A stretch of 26,230 nucleotides of DNA from Apostichopus parvimensis. Taxonomy: Eukaryota; Echinodermata; Holothuroidea; Aspidochirotida; Stichopodidae. The translations under genes and the position numbers were made by a program. The stretch spans positions 198,585 to 224,814 of the forward strand of contig KN883046.1 of the NCBI GenBank assembly GCA_000934455.1. Reading direction: 5' to 3'. The notes below the pieces were generated by a model. It was given only the letters and a program-made list of their open reading frames with translations. It ran no database searches and was not told the DNA's origin. This document shows, piece by piece, positions 1 to 11,500 of this stretch (positions are counted from its first letter, which is position 1; each line of letters begins with the position of its first letter).

Positions 1-2226
1 GCCGATCCTGCTCTGCAAGTAAAGCTGGCAGATACCAAAGCATCGGGCGAAGTTCGAGCTCTGGGATCGTTTTACAGTATGCTTCAAACGGAACCCGACA
101 GAGCCTTTTACGGGTGAGTTACTCCCAAGATTCCTGACCTTGGTTCTAGTTAGTTAGTTATGAGAACTGTCAGTGGGTCACTTCATATTTAAGGTCAGGT
201 CCAGTCTGTTTAAGAGACTCAAGTTCTGAGGTTTTTTGTGGAGGGTATTGATCAAATGGAAAGGCAATGCACTTGTGATCTAAGGATTGCAGGTTCGAGT
301 CCTGGTCAGATCTTTATGTTGTGTCCTTATCGGTGCTCAAGGCACATATTACATCTGCCCTCTACTGGGAATGTGAAGTCTGGAGCATTTGTTCATCTGA
401 GAGTCATTAACTCTACGAAAGGTTGGCCTCTTAAATATTCATCGATCACAACTCAACATTACCAATGTCCAAACCTGTGGCCTTTCTCACTCCCCTCCCC
501 CCAAACCATACCACCCACCCCTTTTTCCTATAGCTTTTTCTCCTGTACCTTTTAGTTTTTGCAAATGTGGATTTTCTGATTACTTTCATCCATCGTTCTC
601 TCCTCCAGATTGAAATGTGTAGAGGCTGCCAATGAAGCTCTGGCTATCGAAACACTTCTCATAAGTGACGAACTCTTTAGGTAAAGTATCGATGTGTGTC
701 TTATCCAGATTTACTTAATGGTCGTCAGTATCTCCCCCAATGTATATTTAAAAATCATACAACTTCCTTCAAAGTTACATTTATTCTCTTAGTATCCGGA
801 ATTTATTTTTATTATAATTTATTATTGGGGGTGGGGAATGGGGGGGGGTGAGGGTACTTAGGACCCACAGAAAGTACTTTTGAAAAAGTAGCAGACTATT
901 ACAGGTTGGGGGCAATACTCATGTCTTTTGAAACTTTTGGTTTAAAGCTGTTTGGTTTGTTTTCTGTCTCCAATTATATAGATTCCAAACCTGGAAAACT
1001 TTGAATTGGAAAATCTGTGCTATTTTCTAAGTCATAGCCATTATTAAACTGTTGAGACTACCTTCAGACTAAGTGTGCCCTTTGCTGGATAAACTAAACA
1101 AAAATATAGATCTGAAAAAAAAATCAAATGTCTTACACGGAAATTGAGACTACAACGGTTGAGAATCGGAATATGTTTATGGAAGGTGACATGCTATCTT
1201 AAAAATTTATATTATTGATTTATTTTGTAGGTCGAAAGATATTGCAACAAGAAAGCGGTATGTTTCACTCGTTGAGAGTGTCAGAGACAATGGCGGTGAG
1301 GTAAAGCTGTTTTCAAGCCTACATGTTTCAGGAGAGCGTAAGTTTTTGTCTGGCTTGGGGTTTGTTCTTAATTGATGAAAAAAGATAATTGTATCTTTAG
1401 GGTTATCGCTTATTACCATTATTGGATATAAATGTTAAAGTCAGATAAAAGAGTACAGAGAGTGTTATAGATGTTCCAGTAATAATAATAGCATTTCATT
1501 GAATGTTATAATTACAATTATTATTCATCATTACATTATATAGTTACATATATTCATAGTGATTTGCCAATGTTTGCAAAAGGCAGCATCCTAAAGCAGC
1601 ACTTGTTAACTGAAGTCCATCTTTTAATATTTTGATATATTGAAATTTAGCTGACTTCTTCTCCATGGGCATGACAGCAATTGATCAAAGCCCTAAATAA
1701 TCTCCACGTTTAACATAATAAAATTATAAAGTGATGTGTCATTAACAAGTACATGTGGCTATATAGTGCGATCATGTAATGTTCATCCATATCTTTCTAC
1801 CTTCACACATCTCGCTGTATATATGGTTCACTTCAGCAGTATTTTAGATCCTCCTGCAAGCAGAAACTCGTGAAGAAGCCTCATTGGCTTATCAAAGCCG
1901 CAAGCTGACCAAAGTCAACCTCTTACATTCATATTTAACGTCCATGATTATGAATTGTCAATTGTCAATAACTCTGTAACTGGACGACATACATTAATCT
2001 TGGGGTGACTCAAACCGGGGACCTTATGATTGGAAGGCACCGGCGTTAACCACTGAGCTAACACTCCACAGTATATGCTATCTTGGAAGGCCAAAAAAGT
2101 TATTAACTCTGATGACTGCTTTTCTCTCCTCCAGAATTGAACCAGCTGACAGGGGTCTGCGCCCTTTTACGTTTTCCGATGCCAGAAATTGAGGAGGATG
2201 ACGATTCCAGTTCAGATGAAGATTAA
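1..2226 (+). CDS. pelo: Pelota homolog, C-terminal part (gene continues upstream)
   Basis: Pelota pairs with the GTPase HBS1 to recognise stalled ribosomes in the cytoplasm and start no-go and non-stop mRNA decay. Four coding exons are visible: 1-113, 609-680, 1231-1337 and 2135-2226. Donors are gtgagt, gtaaag and gtaagt, and acceptors are tcctccag, attttgtag and tcctccag. Joined, they read in one frame for 127 residues to the TAA at 2224-2226. The product matches the last third of the roughly 385-residue family, the eRF1 domain 3-like region. Landmarks are EPDRAFYG, ALAIETLLISDELFR, SSLHVSGEQLNQLTG and LLRFPMPEIEEDD, followed by the typical acidic/serine tail ending SSSDED. Residues such as AFYG and LLISDELFR are near-identical to vertebrate PELO. 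The N-terminal and central domains lie outside the window. No frameshift or lost residue is seen. Identification is from recalled family sequence, not a search. Confidence 0.95.
236..420 (+). mobile_element. tRNA-derived SINE in a PELO intron
   Basis: A tRNA-like head holds a clear RNA polymerase III B box, GGTTCGAGTCC, at about 291-301. It is preceded by an anticodon-arm-like stretch (gtgatctaaggattgca). A decayed A-box region lies around 250-270. The downstream part (about 318-385: tgtgtcct, then gctcaaggcac, then ctgccctctactggga) resembles the body shared by many metazoan tRNA-derived SINEs. The 3' boundary is uncertain. It lies in sense orientation in the intron between PELO exons 1-113 and 609-680. 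A free-standing tRNA gene is unlikely because the acceptor stem does not close. Confidence 0.65.
681..1230 (+). other. PELO intron, no further feature seen
   Basis: AT-rich intron of 550 bp, with a G-rich run near 829-852 and a poly-A tract near 1117. No coding exon, RNA gene or complete repeat was recognised. It ends in a normal polypyrimidine tract and tag acceptor. Confidence 0.8.
1846..2070 (-). mobile_element. tRNA-derived SINE, antisense in a PELO intron
   Basis: Read on the minus strand, the head starts near 2068 with gttagctcagtggttaac, a near-consensus tRNA D-arm and A box. A B box (GGTTTGAGTCA) follows at about 2006-2016, so the pol III promoter layout is complete. The tRNA-unrelated body runs to about 1846 and includes tttgataagccaatgaggc and ctgcttgcaggaggatc. 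Head and body both differ from the SINE at 236-420, so the two belong to different families or subfamilies. It sits in the 797-bp intron just upstream of the last PELO coding exon. Confidence 0.75.
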
Positions 2227-3240
2227 TCTTATCGCAACCTCTCATATAGATCATCCTCTCTTTGTGTGCAATCATTCAAATTTCAAGTACTTTGAATTTC
2301 TGGTGCTTCTAGATGATTGTGGGAAAGGTTTAATTTGGAGCAAAGTTTTCTTGTTTTCGACAAAGTGGAAACATTCGCTAATATTACAAAACCATACAAA
2401 GGTCTTCGGGGATGGTTGGTGGAGTATATTTGTTGTGCTAATGGCTGTAACACCTTGAGATGATTTAACACCATAACCAATGTGAGGGGGCAGGGAAAGG
2501 GGGGGATGTTAGCCAGGGGGAGAGGAATTTTGGTGATTTTTCTGGTGAACAGGCAAGATCATTTTACAGACGGGGGGAAGGGAATTGCATGTTTAGTTCT
2601 CTTGTTGCTCTTATTGAGGTCGTAGCCAAACTGTCTCCCTATTGCTACATCCCTCAAACAGTACATGCTTTCTTTAGTTAAATGAGATCGTCTTCTTGAG
2701 TATGTTCCCCTTGGGTATGTTGCAATGGTGTTTCCACTTTGGTATATTCTCTTAGGTATATCCCTCACTACACCCGGGGTATCCAACAGTGTTGTTTTTG
2801 GTTAATTGAGATGTCCTCTTGGGGTTTCCTCTCAAGGTTGTCCTCTTAGGTATATTCTTATCGGCCTGGCTTTCTTATTCGGAATATATGACTTTTTGTG
2901 CAGAAAGGGTGGATTAAAGTTTTCCAGTAACAGCCATAATAAAAGGCAGTGGTTTTCTATACCTTTAAAAGGTCCAGAAATGTTTATTTTAGTGTCATAG
3001 CATGCCAAATTTTTGTTATACCTTTAGCCGCAAGTTGAAAGTTCCAGGTATACGTTAAGACAGTTTTGCCAAAAACGATAAATTTGGTGATGATTTATTC
3101 TATGGTGTTAAGGTTCAAGTACATTCAATTTAGTGGGCGATAAATGTGGTTTTATTTCAAAGGAATACCATGTGCCCCTCCCCCCCCCCAACCTAAATAT
3201 CGATGGCAATCTTATGAAATAAACATATTCTACAAATGCC
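2227..3240 (+). other. pelo: Probable PELO 3'UTR with candidate poly(A) signals
   Basis: The sequence after the PELO stop codon has no significant ORF. AATAAA hexamers occur at 2938-2943 and 3218-3223, and either could end the transcript. A G-rich block lies at 2486-2520. A loosely repetitive stretch at about 2690-2860 has repeated variants of cctcttaggtatattc. The true 3' end cannot be fixed without transcript data. Confidence 0.5.
2486..2520 (+). other. Potential G-quadruplex in PELO 3'UTR
   Basis: Four G runs lie on the sense strand at 2486-2490, 2493-2495, 2499-2505 and 2516-2520. The loops are 2, 3 and 10 bases. This fits a G4-forming pattern with one long loop. If the 3'UTR call is right, it would be in the mRNA. 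Confidence 0.4.
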
Positions 3241-5060
3241 AGGATTGTTGTATAATAAGAAGCATAATTAATTATGTATTGCATGTATCTGCCATCGCAT
3301 AAATTCATATATATATATATATATTGACCAGTATGGTAAGAGTCAAAACTTTTGTTGAAATAATTTTTAACATAAACGTAATAAGCAGAGAAAAAAAAGA
3401 AGTAAATAAATAAGAAATTGTACTCATTGCTTCTGCGTTTTCAGTCTTTCTATATTTTCATATTAGGCATGGTACATTGGTTTGTAAGTGATCTTTAAAT
3501 TGAAATGTGAAGAGTTTTACATCTTTTTTAGGAGGACACAGTCAAAGGGCATTTACAAAAGCCTCATTGCTGTAGACTTTTACAATCCAAAAATGAATAG
3601 TAAGTAAATATAATATAAACATCGAAACATTTCATGTCCAACCTCCATCAAAATTAGGTACAAGATGTTCATCTTTATATGCAGATTTAGAAAAGTATTT
3701 TCTTAAATAGCTTTCCTCATAAATTAGACAACAGTTCTGTTATTTTAAGCAATCAGCTACTCAATTCAAGTGTTACTTCTATTGTGCTCTAGTACAGGAC
3801 AACAATTGCCACAAATAAAGGTGATACTTTGAGGCAAGTTACCCCAGGTCTCATAATATTATATACTAGCCAAACCAAAAATAGAAAGATGCAAGTACAA
3901 ATTATGACAAGTTCATGTCCAACTACCCAGATGAAAAAATTTCAAACCAAGAAATCACCAAGTTTTACAAAAAGTCAGTGAGGTTAAATAAGTTGGAGAC
4001 TTCAATAAAGATTAACATGGGCGTCCCTTCTAGCAATTTGCCAAAGCATCTTAACAGCATCTTCCATGATCTGCAAGTTTAAACCATACACCTGGTCAGC
4101 AGTATAAGTATAGGCAATTTTGGGAGCTTGCATGGTTCATTCATTCCCAATTCTGAAATATTTATACAGTAGCAATACCATATGTAGAGATATTAATCAT
4201 TAGGGGTTTCTATAGCTACCTACTTAACCTGTCAAAGACTTGTTTTTGCTAATGGAAAGAAATACTCTAAGCATTATAAATTACTTATGCTCAACTTGTG
4301 ACTTACGCAAGTCCTTGGAAGACTTGGATCTCAAAAGTTTGCTCAAAATATATACAGTTTCAAACAGAAGTAACTGACAGTTTTATTTCATTGTAAGGAA
4401 GCCACGAGTCTAGGGTTGCTACTGACATTGGCATGAAAATGGAGGACACATCAAAGACCAAGGAGATAACATGACAGGATGATATGGGCTGCTAGTCAGG
4501 AATGAGCTTTGGCGCACCCTACAATGTACATATTCATGATGTTAATACTTATAAATATGTGCAATTTCAATAAAAAGCTGGAGTTTTACAAATGTTTGTA
4601 GTTGTAGAATTTCGGAAACATCTAACACAGATTGTTTGGTTTGCTTCAAATCATTTCTTTTATAAGAAACAGTGGACATATGTGCATCTGGCTTAATGCT
4701 GTACGTCTGGTCACCCTACACATATCCAAATATTCTCCTCTACTTATTATAGTGTTACAGCACTTTATAGCAACAATGCATAATTTAGCTACCTAGACTA
4801 GTTCCTACATGTACAGTACAAGTGCAGAATTCAAAGGCCTAACCATAGACTTCATATATACTGTACTCTCATGTCATGCTTCAAAGCATGTGTACTGGCA
4901 GTATGAGCAGTATGATTATCTAGTTTCTGTTATATCTATACAGGTTCCATACTGTTCATACCATCAGAACAAGTGTCATGAAGCAAGGCATCATAGAATC
5001 ATGAAAAACTGGTCTTGGCATTAAACAGAAATTGTCCTCATCCAGCTGAAGTAATATGAT
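3241..5060. other. Intergenic spacer between convergent PELO and NLE1
   Basis: No coding exon was recognised. An (AT)n microsatellite lies at 3307-3324. Around 4411-4716 the ends read tagggttgct and ctggtcaccctac, which weakly resembles a decayed DNA-transposon pair, but no target duplication was found. The rest is unremarkable AT-rich sequence. Confidence 0.6.
3307..3324. repeat. (AT)n microsatellite
   Basis: Nine uninterrupted AT dinucleotides in the PELO-NLE1 spacer. Confidence 0.9.
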
Positions 5061-5568
5061 ATTTAAATACATTTTAATTCTAGTGGCATGTTAAAAGAAT
5101 ATCCAGTGATAACTTAACAAAATGTATTTTTTTTGAAATTCAGGACAGAAAGTTTGGTTTCGGCTGCTGTACACTAACTACGACAGACATCTGTTACTGC
5201 TCTTATGAACTGAACACATCTGCTGTGTAAGACAAGCCAGAAGTCTAGATATTTTCAGGTCATGAAACAAACGTTAGAAATGAGAGAAAGTGTCGCCAAT
5301 TGGTTTAACTGAAGGATTAACCACCGACAGGCCGATCTCAAACACCAGTGTTGCACTGCTTGCAGCAATCTTGCTCATCTGTGTGATTATTCTCCGCACG
5401 CTCACATCTCATGTAGCTCTTCGTAAACAGACATCCATTATGATGACCTTTGTACCTGGTTGCTAAGCACAACTTGTATCGTTTCTGGTCCAGACAAATC
5501 TTCACAGCTTTGATGTGGACTTGCCAAGAATACTTGTTTCTTCTGAATTACAGTAGGTCTCAAAGATA
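5060..5568 (-). other. nle1: Probable NLE1 3'UTR
   Basis: This follows the NLE1 TAG on the minus strand. Its composition is less AT-biased than the adjoining spacer. An ATTAAA poly(A)-signal variant lies on the minus strand at 5073-5078, and a canonical AATAAA is only found much further away at 4382-4387. The exact end is a guess. Confidence 0.4.
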
Positions 5569-8500
5569 CTACCTTCTCCACCTAGAAACAAAACAAAAAA
5601 CTTCCTTTTAGCTAACACAGAGGTTTTTTTAAGTATTTTTGCAATCCGATTAGATAAGGTCAAAGGTTATAAGGTCAAAGATCATTTGATATTGTTCACA
5701 ACTATAAACCAACAATAAATACAAATACAATGGATATAGTACAAATCAGTCTATACTTACAGGACAAAGTCTGGGTGGCAACATATGCAGATTCGATTGA
5801 TATTTAGCAATATAACATTTGACCTTTGACAAGAATTAATATATGAATATTCCATTGCATGCATAATGTCATGTTGCACATTCAAACTCAGTATGACAAC
5901 AAGTTTTATAACACTTATAACAATGACACATCCCTCTAGAGCTTCATATGTAGCTTTACGGTATTATTGTGGTTGAAAAATGAGACAGATCGAGTGTCCT
6001 AATATCATGTTAGTGTAAGCACTATATCATGCCAGCCATGTAGCCCATGGATTGAACACAGCTTTTCCTGCTATGCTTGATGGGCTAATATGCAGCCATC
6101 AATCATGTGTTTTGTATTGAAAACTACTGTACCAAGCTTCCAAAATGGTCACTTAATATAGTGATGCATATCACCTGGGTACTATTTTTGCATTAGCATG
6201 TCGTAAACACAGTGACACTTTGGAAAGTCTCAAAGACAAAATCTGGACAATTTTTTTGGCCAGCTGGAAATTATATATTTGTTGCAAACATGTGGCAAAC
6301 CTGATTAATCAGGACATACGGTAACACTATTCACAAGTAAATTAGACTATGTGTATGTCTGACATTGCAAACGCTGAGTGTCGATATTGAAAGATGAAGG
6401 GTAAGAAGACTCCACAGGTAAAACTTACATCTCTTGAAAAATTATTGACTTTTTAGTCAAGCATACATACAGCACTGACAGCAGTAGAAGACTATAGGCT
6501 TGGAAACAAACCAAGCTAGTGCTTTTGAAACTGGGTAACTATGACATATTGATATGACACAGAGGCCAAGGTCAACCATAATCCATTGTTACAATTGTTA
6601 CACATGTCCACGGCTCAGATAACGATATTCCAGACCATTCTGACACATGCACAGGGCTCTCATTGGTAGATACAAAATGTAGAAGAAAACAAATTTAATA
6701 CCTTATTATAGGAAATATAGGATATATTTCACTCTTATTGTAAACTATAAGGGGAATAATAAAAGATAGGTGATAGCTAAGAAATATATCTGCAAGGGAA
6801 GCCACATATGTAACAGTGTAAATGTGTTTTTAATAACAGACAACAAAATACCTATTTCCGGAAGAAACGACAACCAAACAAAATTGTGATATTTCTCACA
6901 TTTTCTTAAGTTACTTACAGTTTGAGAACTTTATCCTTCCCTCCACTGGCCACTCTCTGTCCATCAGGACTCCAATCTACCGCGTAGACCTCGTCCGCAT
7001 GACCTGGGAGGTCGAGCAGGATTTTACCCTTCTTGACATCCCAGACCTTCAGTGTGCTGTCTGAACTACCACTGCAGAGGAGTCGACTATCGGCTGCCCA
7101 GGATACCTGCAGGAAGGTCAAAATAACGGTTCCCTGTTGGTCTCAAACAATCCCTCCTCCTCCTCCTGCCCTCTTCCCCTTTCCCATCCACCTACACTTC
7201 TGGTTATTCGTTTACCAATATTCGATATCTGTGTTTAAATATGTGTTTAAATATTTAATTTTTTTTAAAATATGTGTTTAAATATTTAATTTTTTTAAAA
7301 ATATGTGTTTAAATATTTAATTTTTTATACTAATATTCATATTTTAATTTTATGTTTAAATGAACTTTTTACTAATTCATCTTCAATTTTCGTAATGTAC
7401 TTTTTGAATTTTTTGATGTCCTTTTTATAAATATTTATATTTATACTGGAAATAAATAAACTGAACTGAAACTCTCTCATTGCATAATGATGTACAGAGA
7501 CAATTAAAACTCATAACTAATTTGCAACAGAAAGAAAAAAAAAAGATTTATATTAATCTTAATGTGAATTTGTCTGTTTTGTAATAACAGTCTTTCTTAC
7601 CTGATATACTCTGTTGACATGTCCTCTCAGAGACGCTAAGAACCTGACAAAATAAACAAAGGTTTTTTGATAATTATTGGTTTAATGTTAGAGTAAATAT
7701 TTCAGCAAATTATATAGAAAACTAATTAGAAAGTTGTATCAAAGAAAGTCTTGAACTATACTTTCTTTGTTCTGTCAGAATTTAAGCTGGAACTGCTAAC
7801 TAGGATGGATGTCTGCCGAGAAATATCAGATACAATGTTTTCATTTTCAAAAGTATAACGCATAAAGACTACTTGACTATAACTCAAACTGACTGGCAGT
7901 AGATGTACAATACGTCAAGACATGTTGAGAATCTGGTGGCAGGTGTATTGTACTCGGCATGCTTGTCACAATGGCGCAAGGAAAACATTTAACAGTATTT
8001 GAATGTCAATTAAAATTGACCAATCTAAAGCATCTATAACAGACACACTCGATCGTCTTCGAAATAATCAGCTGGAGATTAAACGAAAAAGAATAACAAA
8101 CTCAGCTTACTTTCCCGTTCTTCCGTCCCACAATTTGACAGATTTATCAAAGGATGCACTGGCGATGAGTCTAGTGTCAGGCGAGAATGCGACCTCATTG
8201 ATCAGTTGTTGGTGTCCTGTCATCCTGGCCACTGATTTCTTATCTGTTTCAGGGTGCCACAGGAAGAGAGTGAAGTCATCTGAACCAGTGACTAGCCGTT
8301 CGGGTTGATTTCCCTATCAAGAAAAGAAAGAAAATAATAGTGTGTGAATATGATGATGCTGAATTTGGTTATATGTTCCTATGTACTGTCATAAGAAAGA
8401 GTACACACCTGACTAGTGTATGAATCGTGTATGAACTAGTGTATGAATCGTGCCACTAATAGTTAGAATACAAAGCCTACCTTGCCTTTAACACACAATC

Positions 8501-11500
8501 AAGCTCTGAGCACTTCAAATACTTTTACATATGGATATTGATTAAAAATATGGCACAGTGGTTAGAAGTTTCTGCCTCACATGGATTGGGTTTGTTTGTT
8601 TCATAATTCTTACCATTAACCAGCCTCTGTCTCATTGACGACAAATAACAACTGTGTAGTGATTATGAGCAAATTCTTCCGATGTCAAATGCTTTATATA
8701 TCTTTACCGTGTTTGTTCTTTCACTGATTTCAGAACCGCTTGTATACTGCAGCTGGTATGCTATGACGGTTTGACAGGAAGCCTTTCACAATGCTAGGTA
8801 TTTCGGAGGAATGGTCACGGATCTGACCCTACTCTCTATCAAATGGAGATGTGGAATGCTAATCTTTAGAGCAAGAATGGGAGTTGAAATGCAATCACCT
8901 GCCTCATAGTTCTCTCATCACTTCTCAAAAGAGAATCAAACGATATGGGTCTGCATCCATCTGTGATGATCACAGATGAGTTGTTGGGGGGGGGAGGGGG
9001 GGGGGGAGGGGGGTGAACGAAAATGACAAGATATCAATATGGAAATCCCACAATCACCTGCCTCATAGTTCAGTCATCACTTTTTTCAAAAGAGAATCAA
9101 ACGATATGGGTCTGCATCCATCTGTGATGATCACAGATGAGTTGTTGGGGGGGGGGGGGGGGGGGGGAGGGGGGTGAACGACATATGGTCTCATCTGCTT
9201 TACTTTCTTAAAACCAAATTATCAAAGAACATTGTACAAACCTTGACTTCTTCATACCTCTTCTTTGCCAACTTGCTGAGCTCTTCCTCTGATGTGAGGA
9301 GGGAAAAAAAGAAAGAAGTATAATGTTAAGATCAGACTAAAAAAGAAATAGTTAAAACTTCAAATTTATGACAATCTTTTACAGATGCAACAAAGAAAAT
9401 ATTCCAGATGGAGTACATCACTTTTAAAACAATCATTTGCAAACAAATAAAATAAAAAAGAGTTAAATCAGGTCACCGTACCAGTAGAGAAATTTTCAGA
9501 CTTGAAGTGTTTCAAAATTCTTTCACTAAATTAATAGTGCATTAATGTTTCTACAATAATAGAGGTTGTTATTCTTTGTTAAAGGTCTGAAAATCAAAAT
9601 GTAGGAGAAAGCTACAAAAATACACTTTGTACCTGATATAAGTATCAAGCTAACAGATCTATTTCAAAAGCCAGATTAAAAACAAATTTAGACTCTTCAA
9701 CTTGCCATATAATAGTTTATTTCAAAATTTCAATATTTGGCAATTCTCTGTTCATCTATCACAGGGGTTCCCGATAGATGGCCCACAGGACAAATCTGGC
9801 CCAATCCGGCCCGCAAAAAATCAGCCCACCATTTTGCACTATTCGGGCATACAAGTTCTCCAGGCCTCTAAGGCTTGAGGACCCCTACCAACCTACCTTG
9901 CACGATGCTCAATCTCGTTATTTACGAGATTTCCATTCTCACTGCAACCAATGTTTCTCACTGGCACTCGTATAAAATTAAAGGAGAACCCTCATTCATC
10001 ATAAATGCTATCGATGCTATTCTGAATGAAAGGTCAGAGAAAACAAATTTTGAAATGACGGTCACCTGATTCTGTTCTGGGTTTGTACACTACTGCAGCG
10101 TCTTCGGGGTTAAATGCACCCGTTCTCATCACGTAATCTGTACTAAGGGCCATGGTGTTGACCCAGTGGGCGTGGCCTTGAAGGGTCCGACATAAAATAC
10201 CCTGTCAAAAGAAGAAGATGCAGATATATATATATATAATTCAGCTCCGGTATAATCTTGGTATATTCCACCCTTGTGATATTGTAGTAATTAATTCTGA
10301 TTTATGTTTCAACAACAAAAAAGCGAGGATAAAACTGAAAGATTTTTTTTTTTTGAGGAAGAATGACATCAAACATCCAAAAGGGATATGTCACCCACTA
10401 ATTATTCAAAGACTAAACTTGTGTAGAGGAAGACATTTGAAGCTGTGTTTGGAATAAAAGTGAAATGACACTGACGGATAATTTTACCAAACTAGTAGAC
10501 ACAGACATCTATACTGCGACGATTAATGGACCAGTTTACACTGTTTCTGTTCTGGTTGTGTCCGCTACTGTGGCATTCACGAGGGTCACTTCATCCCACC
10601 AGAGTTCTCAAATCTTTTACTCAAGAGAAAGCCATCAAGTTATTAAACCATTTCAATTTGTTATTTTTCATTTTCAAACTAATTTTAAATATGTTTATAT
10701 GAAGTTTCAATGCGGTGACTCTTCAAACTACCGAATGGTAGAAAATCAATATCCTTCAGAATAGTGCAGGTTTTCTCCGATAACAAGGGTTTTGCTTCTC
10801 CCTAAAAAGCATTTCCAGCTTCTGATTCCTCAGGTGATAGGCCTGGTAGAGAGTTGTTTCATGACCTTAAGCAGTCACATATACAATGTCGTGATGCCAA
10901 CTTGTTTGAGGCTTAACGTTTGCACATTAAGGGGGTTATCTTTGGGTGGCTATCTATTATTAAAAACAGGTTAGCTTTCAACTCTGTTCATGTAATACTC
11001 ACGTCTTCTGCCCGCCATACTTTAACAGTTCGGTCCTGTGATGAGGAATAGATTAGCCCGGTGCCACCCCATTTCACACATGATATACTCTGTAGATGAC
11101 CAGACAGACTTCTTATACAACTACCTAATGTAGTGTCCCATATCCTGAGAGTACCATCCTGGAAGAAAAAAAGGTTGTCAAAATCAACAGGTTGACTATC
11201 ATTTGCAGTTATCATGTAGTAGAGTGCTCTTTACAACCTATAGAACAGGGGTAAGGATAGGGGGGGGGGGGGGGGACTTGGTGAGGACTGATACCACCAA
11301 ATCAAGCCAAGGGGTCCAACATTAGACCCTAGTGGGGTGCTTACTCAACTGGATATGAACAATTACAGAAGAAGCAAATGATTTAAAGTTGAAATACCTC
11401 ACAAATGCTCTTCTCTTTGGAAATGAAAAGGCATTACGTCTTCTCTCTATGGCTTTGGGACAGATGGGAGCACCCTATAACCTTAACCCCCACTAGACTT

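Noticed and set aside
283-310. Functional tRNA gene
   Set aside because: The B box is good, but no closing acceptor stem or intact D-arm is present. The SINE interpretation fits better.
238-555. 105-codon ORF in the first PELO intron
   Set aside because: It runs through a tRNA-derived SINE and a C-rich tract and has no protein resemblance.
4411-4716. Possible DNA transposon with ends tagggttgct and ctggtcaccctac
   Set aside because: The ends match only partly and the flanks show no target duplication.
6915-7281. Plus-strand ORF 7033-7281 over the NLE1 exon
   Set aside because: It is the antisense shadow of the WD40 exon 6919-7106. The minus strand carries the recognisable protein.
8003-8308. 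101-codon plus-strand ORF
   Set aside because: It is the complement of the NLE1 exon 8111-8313, which encodes a clear WD repeat on the minus strand.
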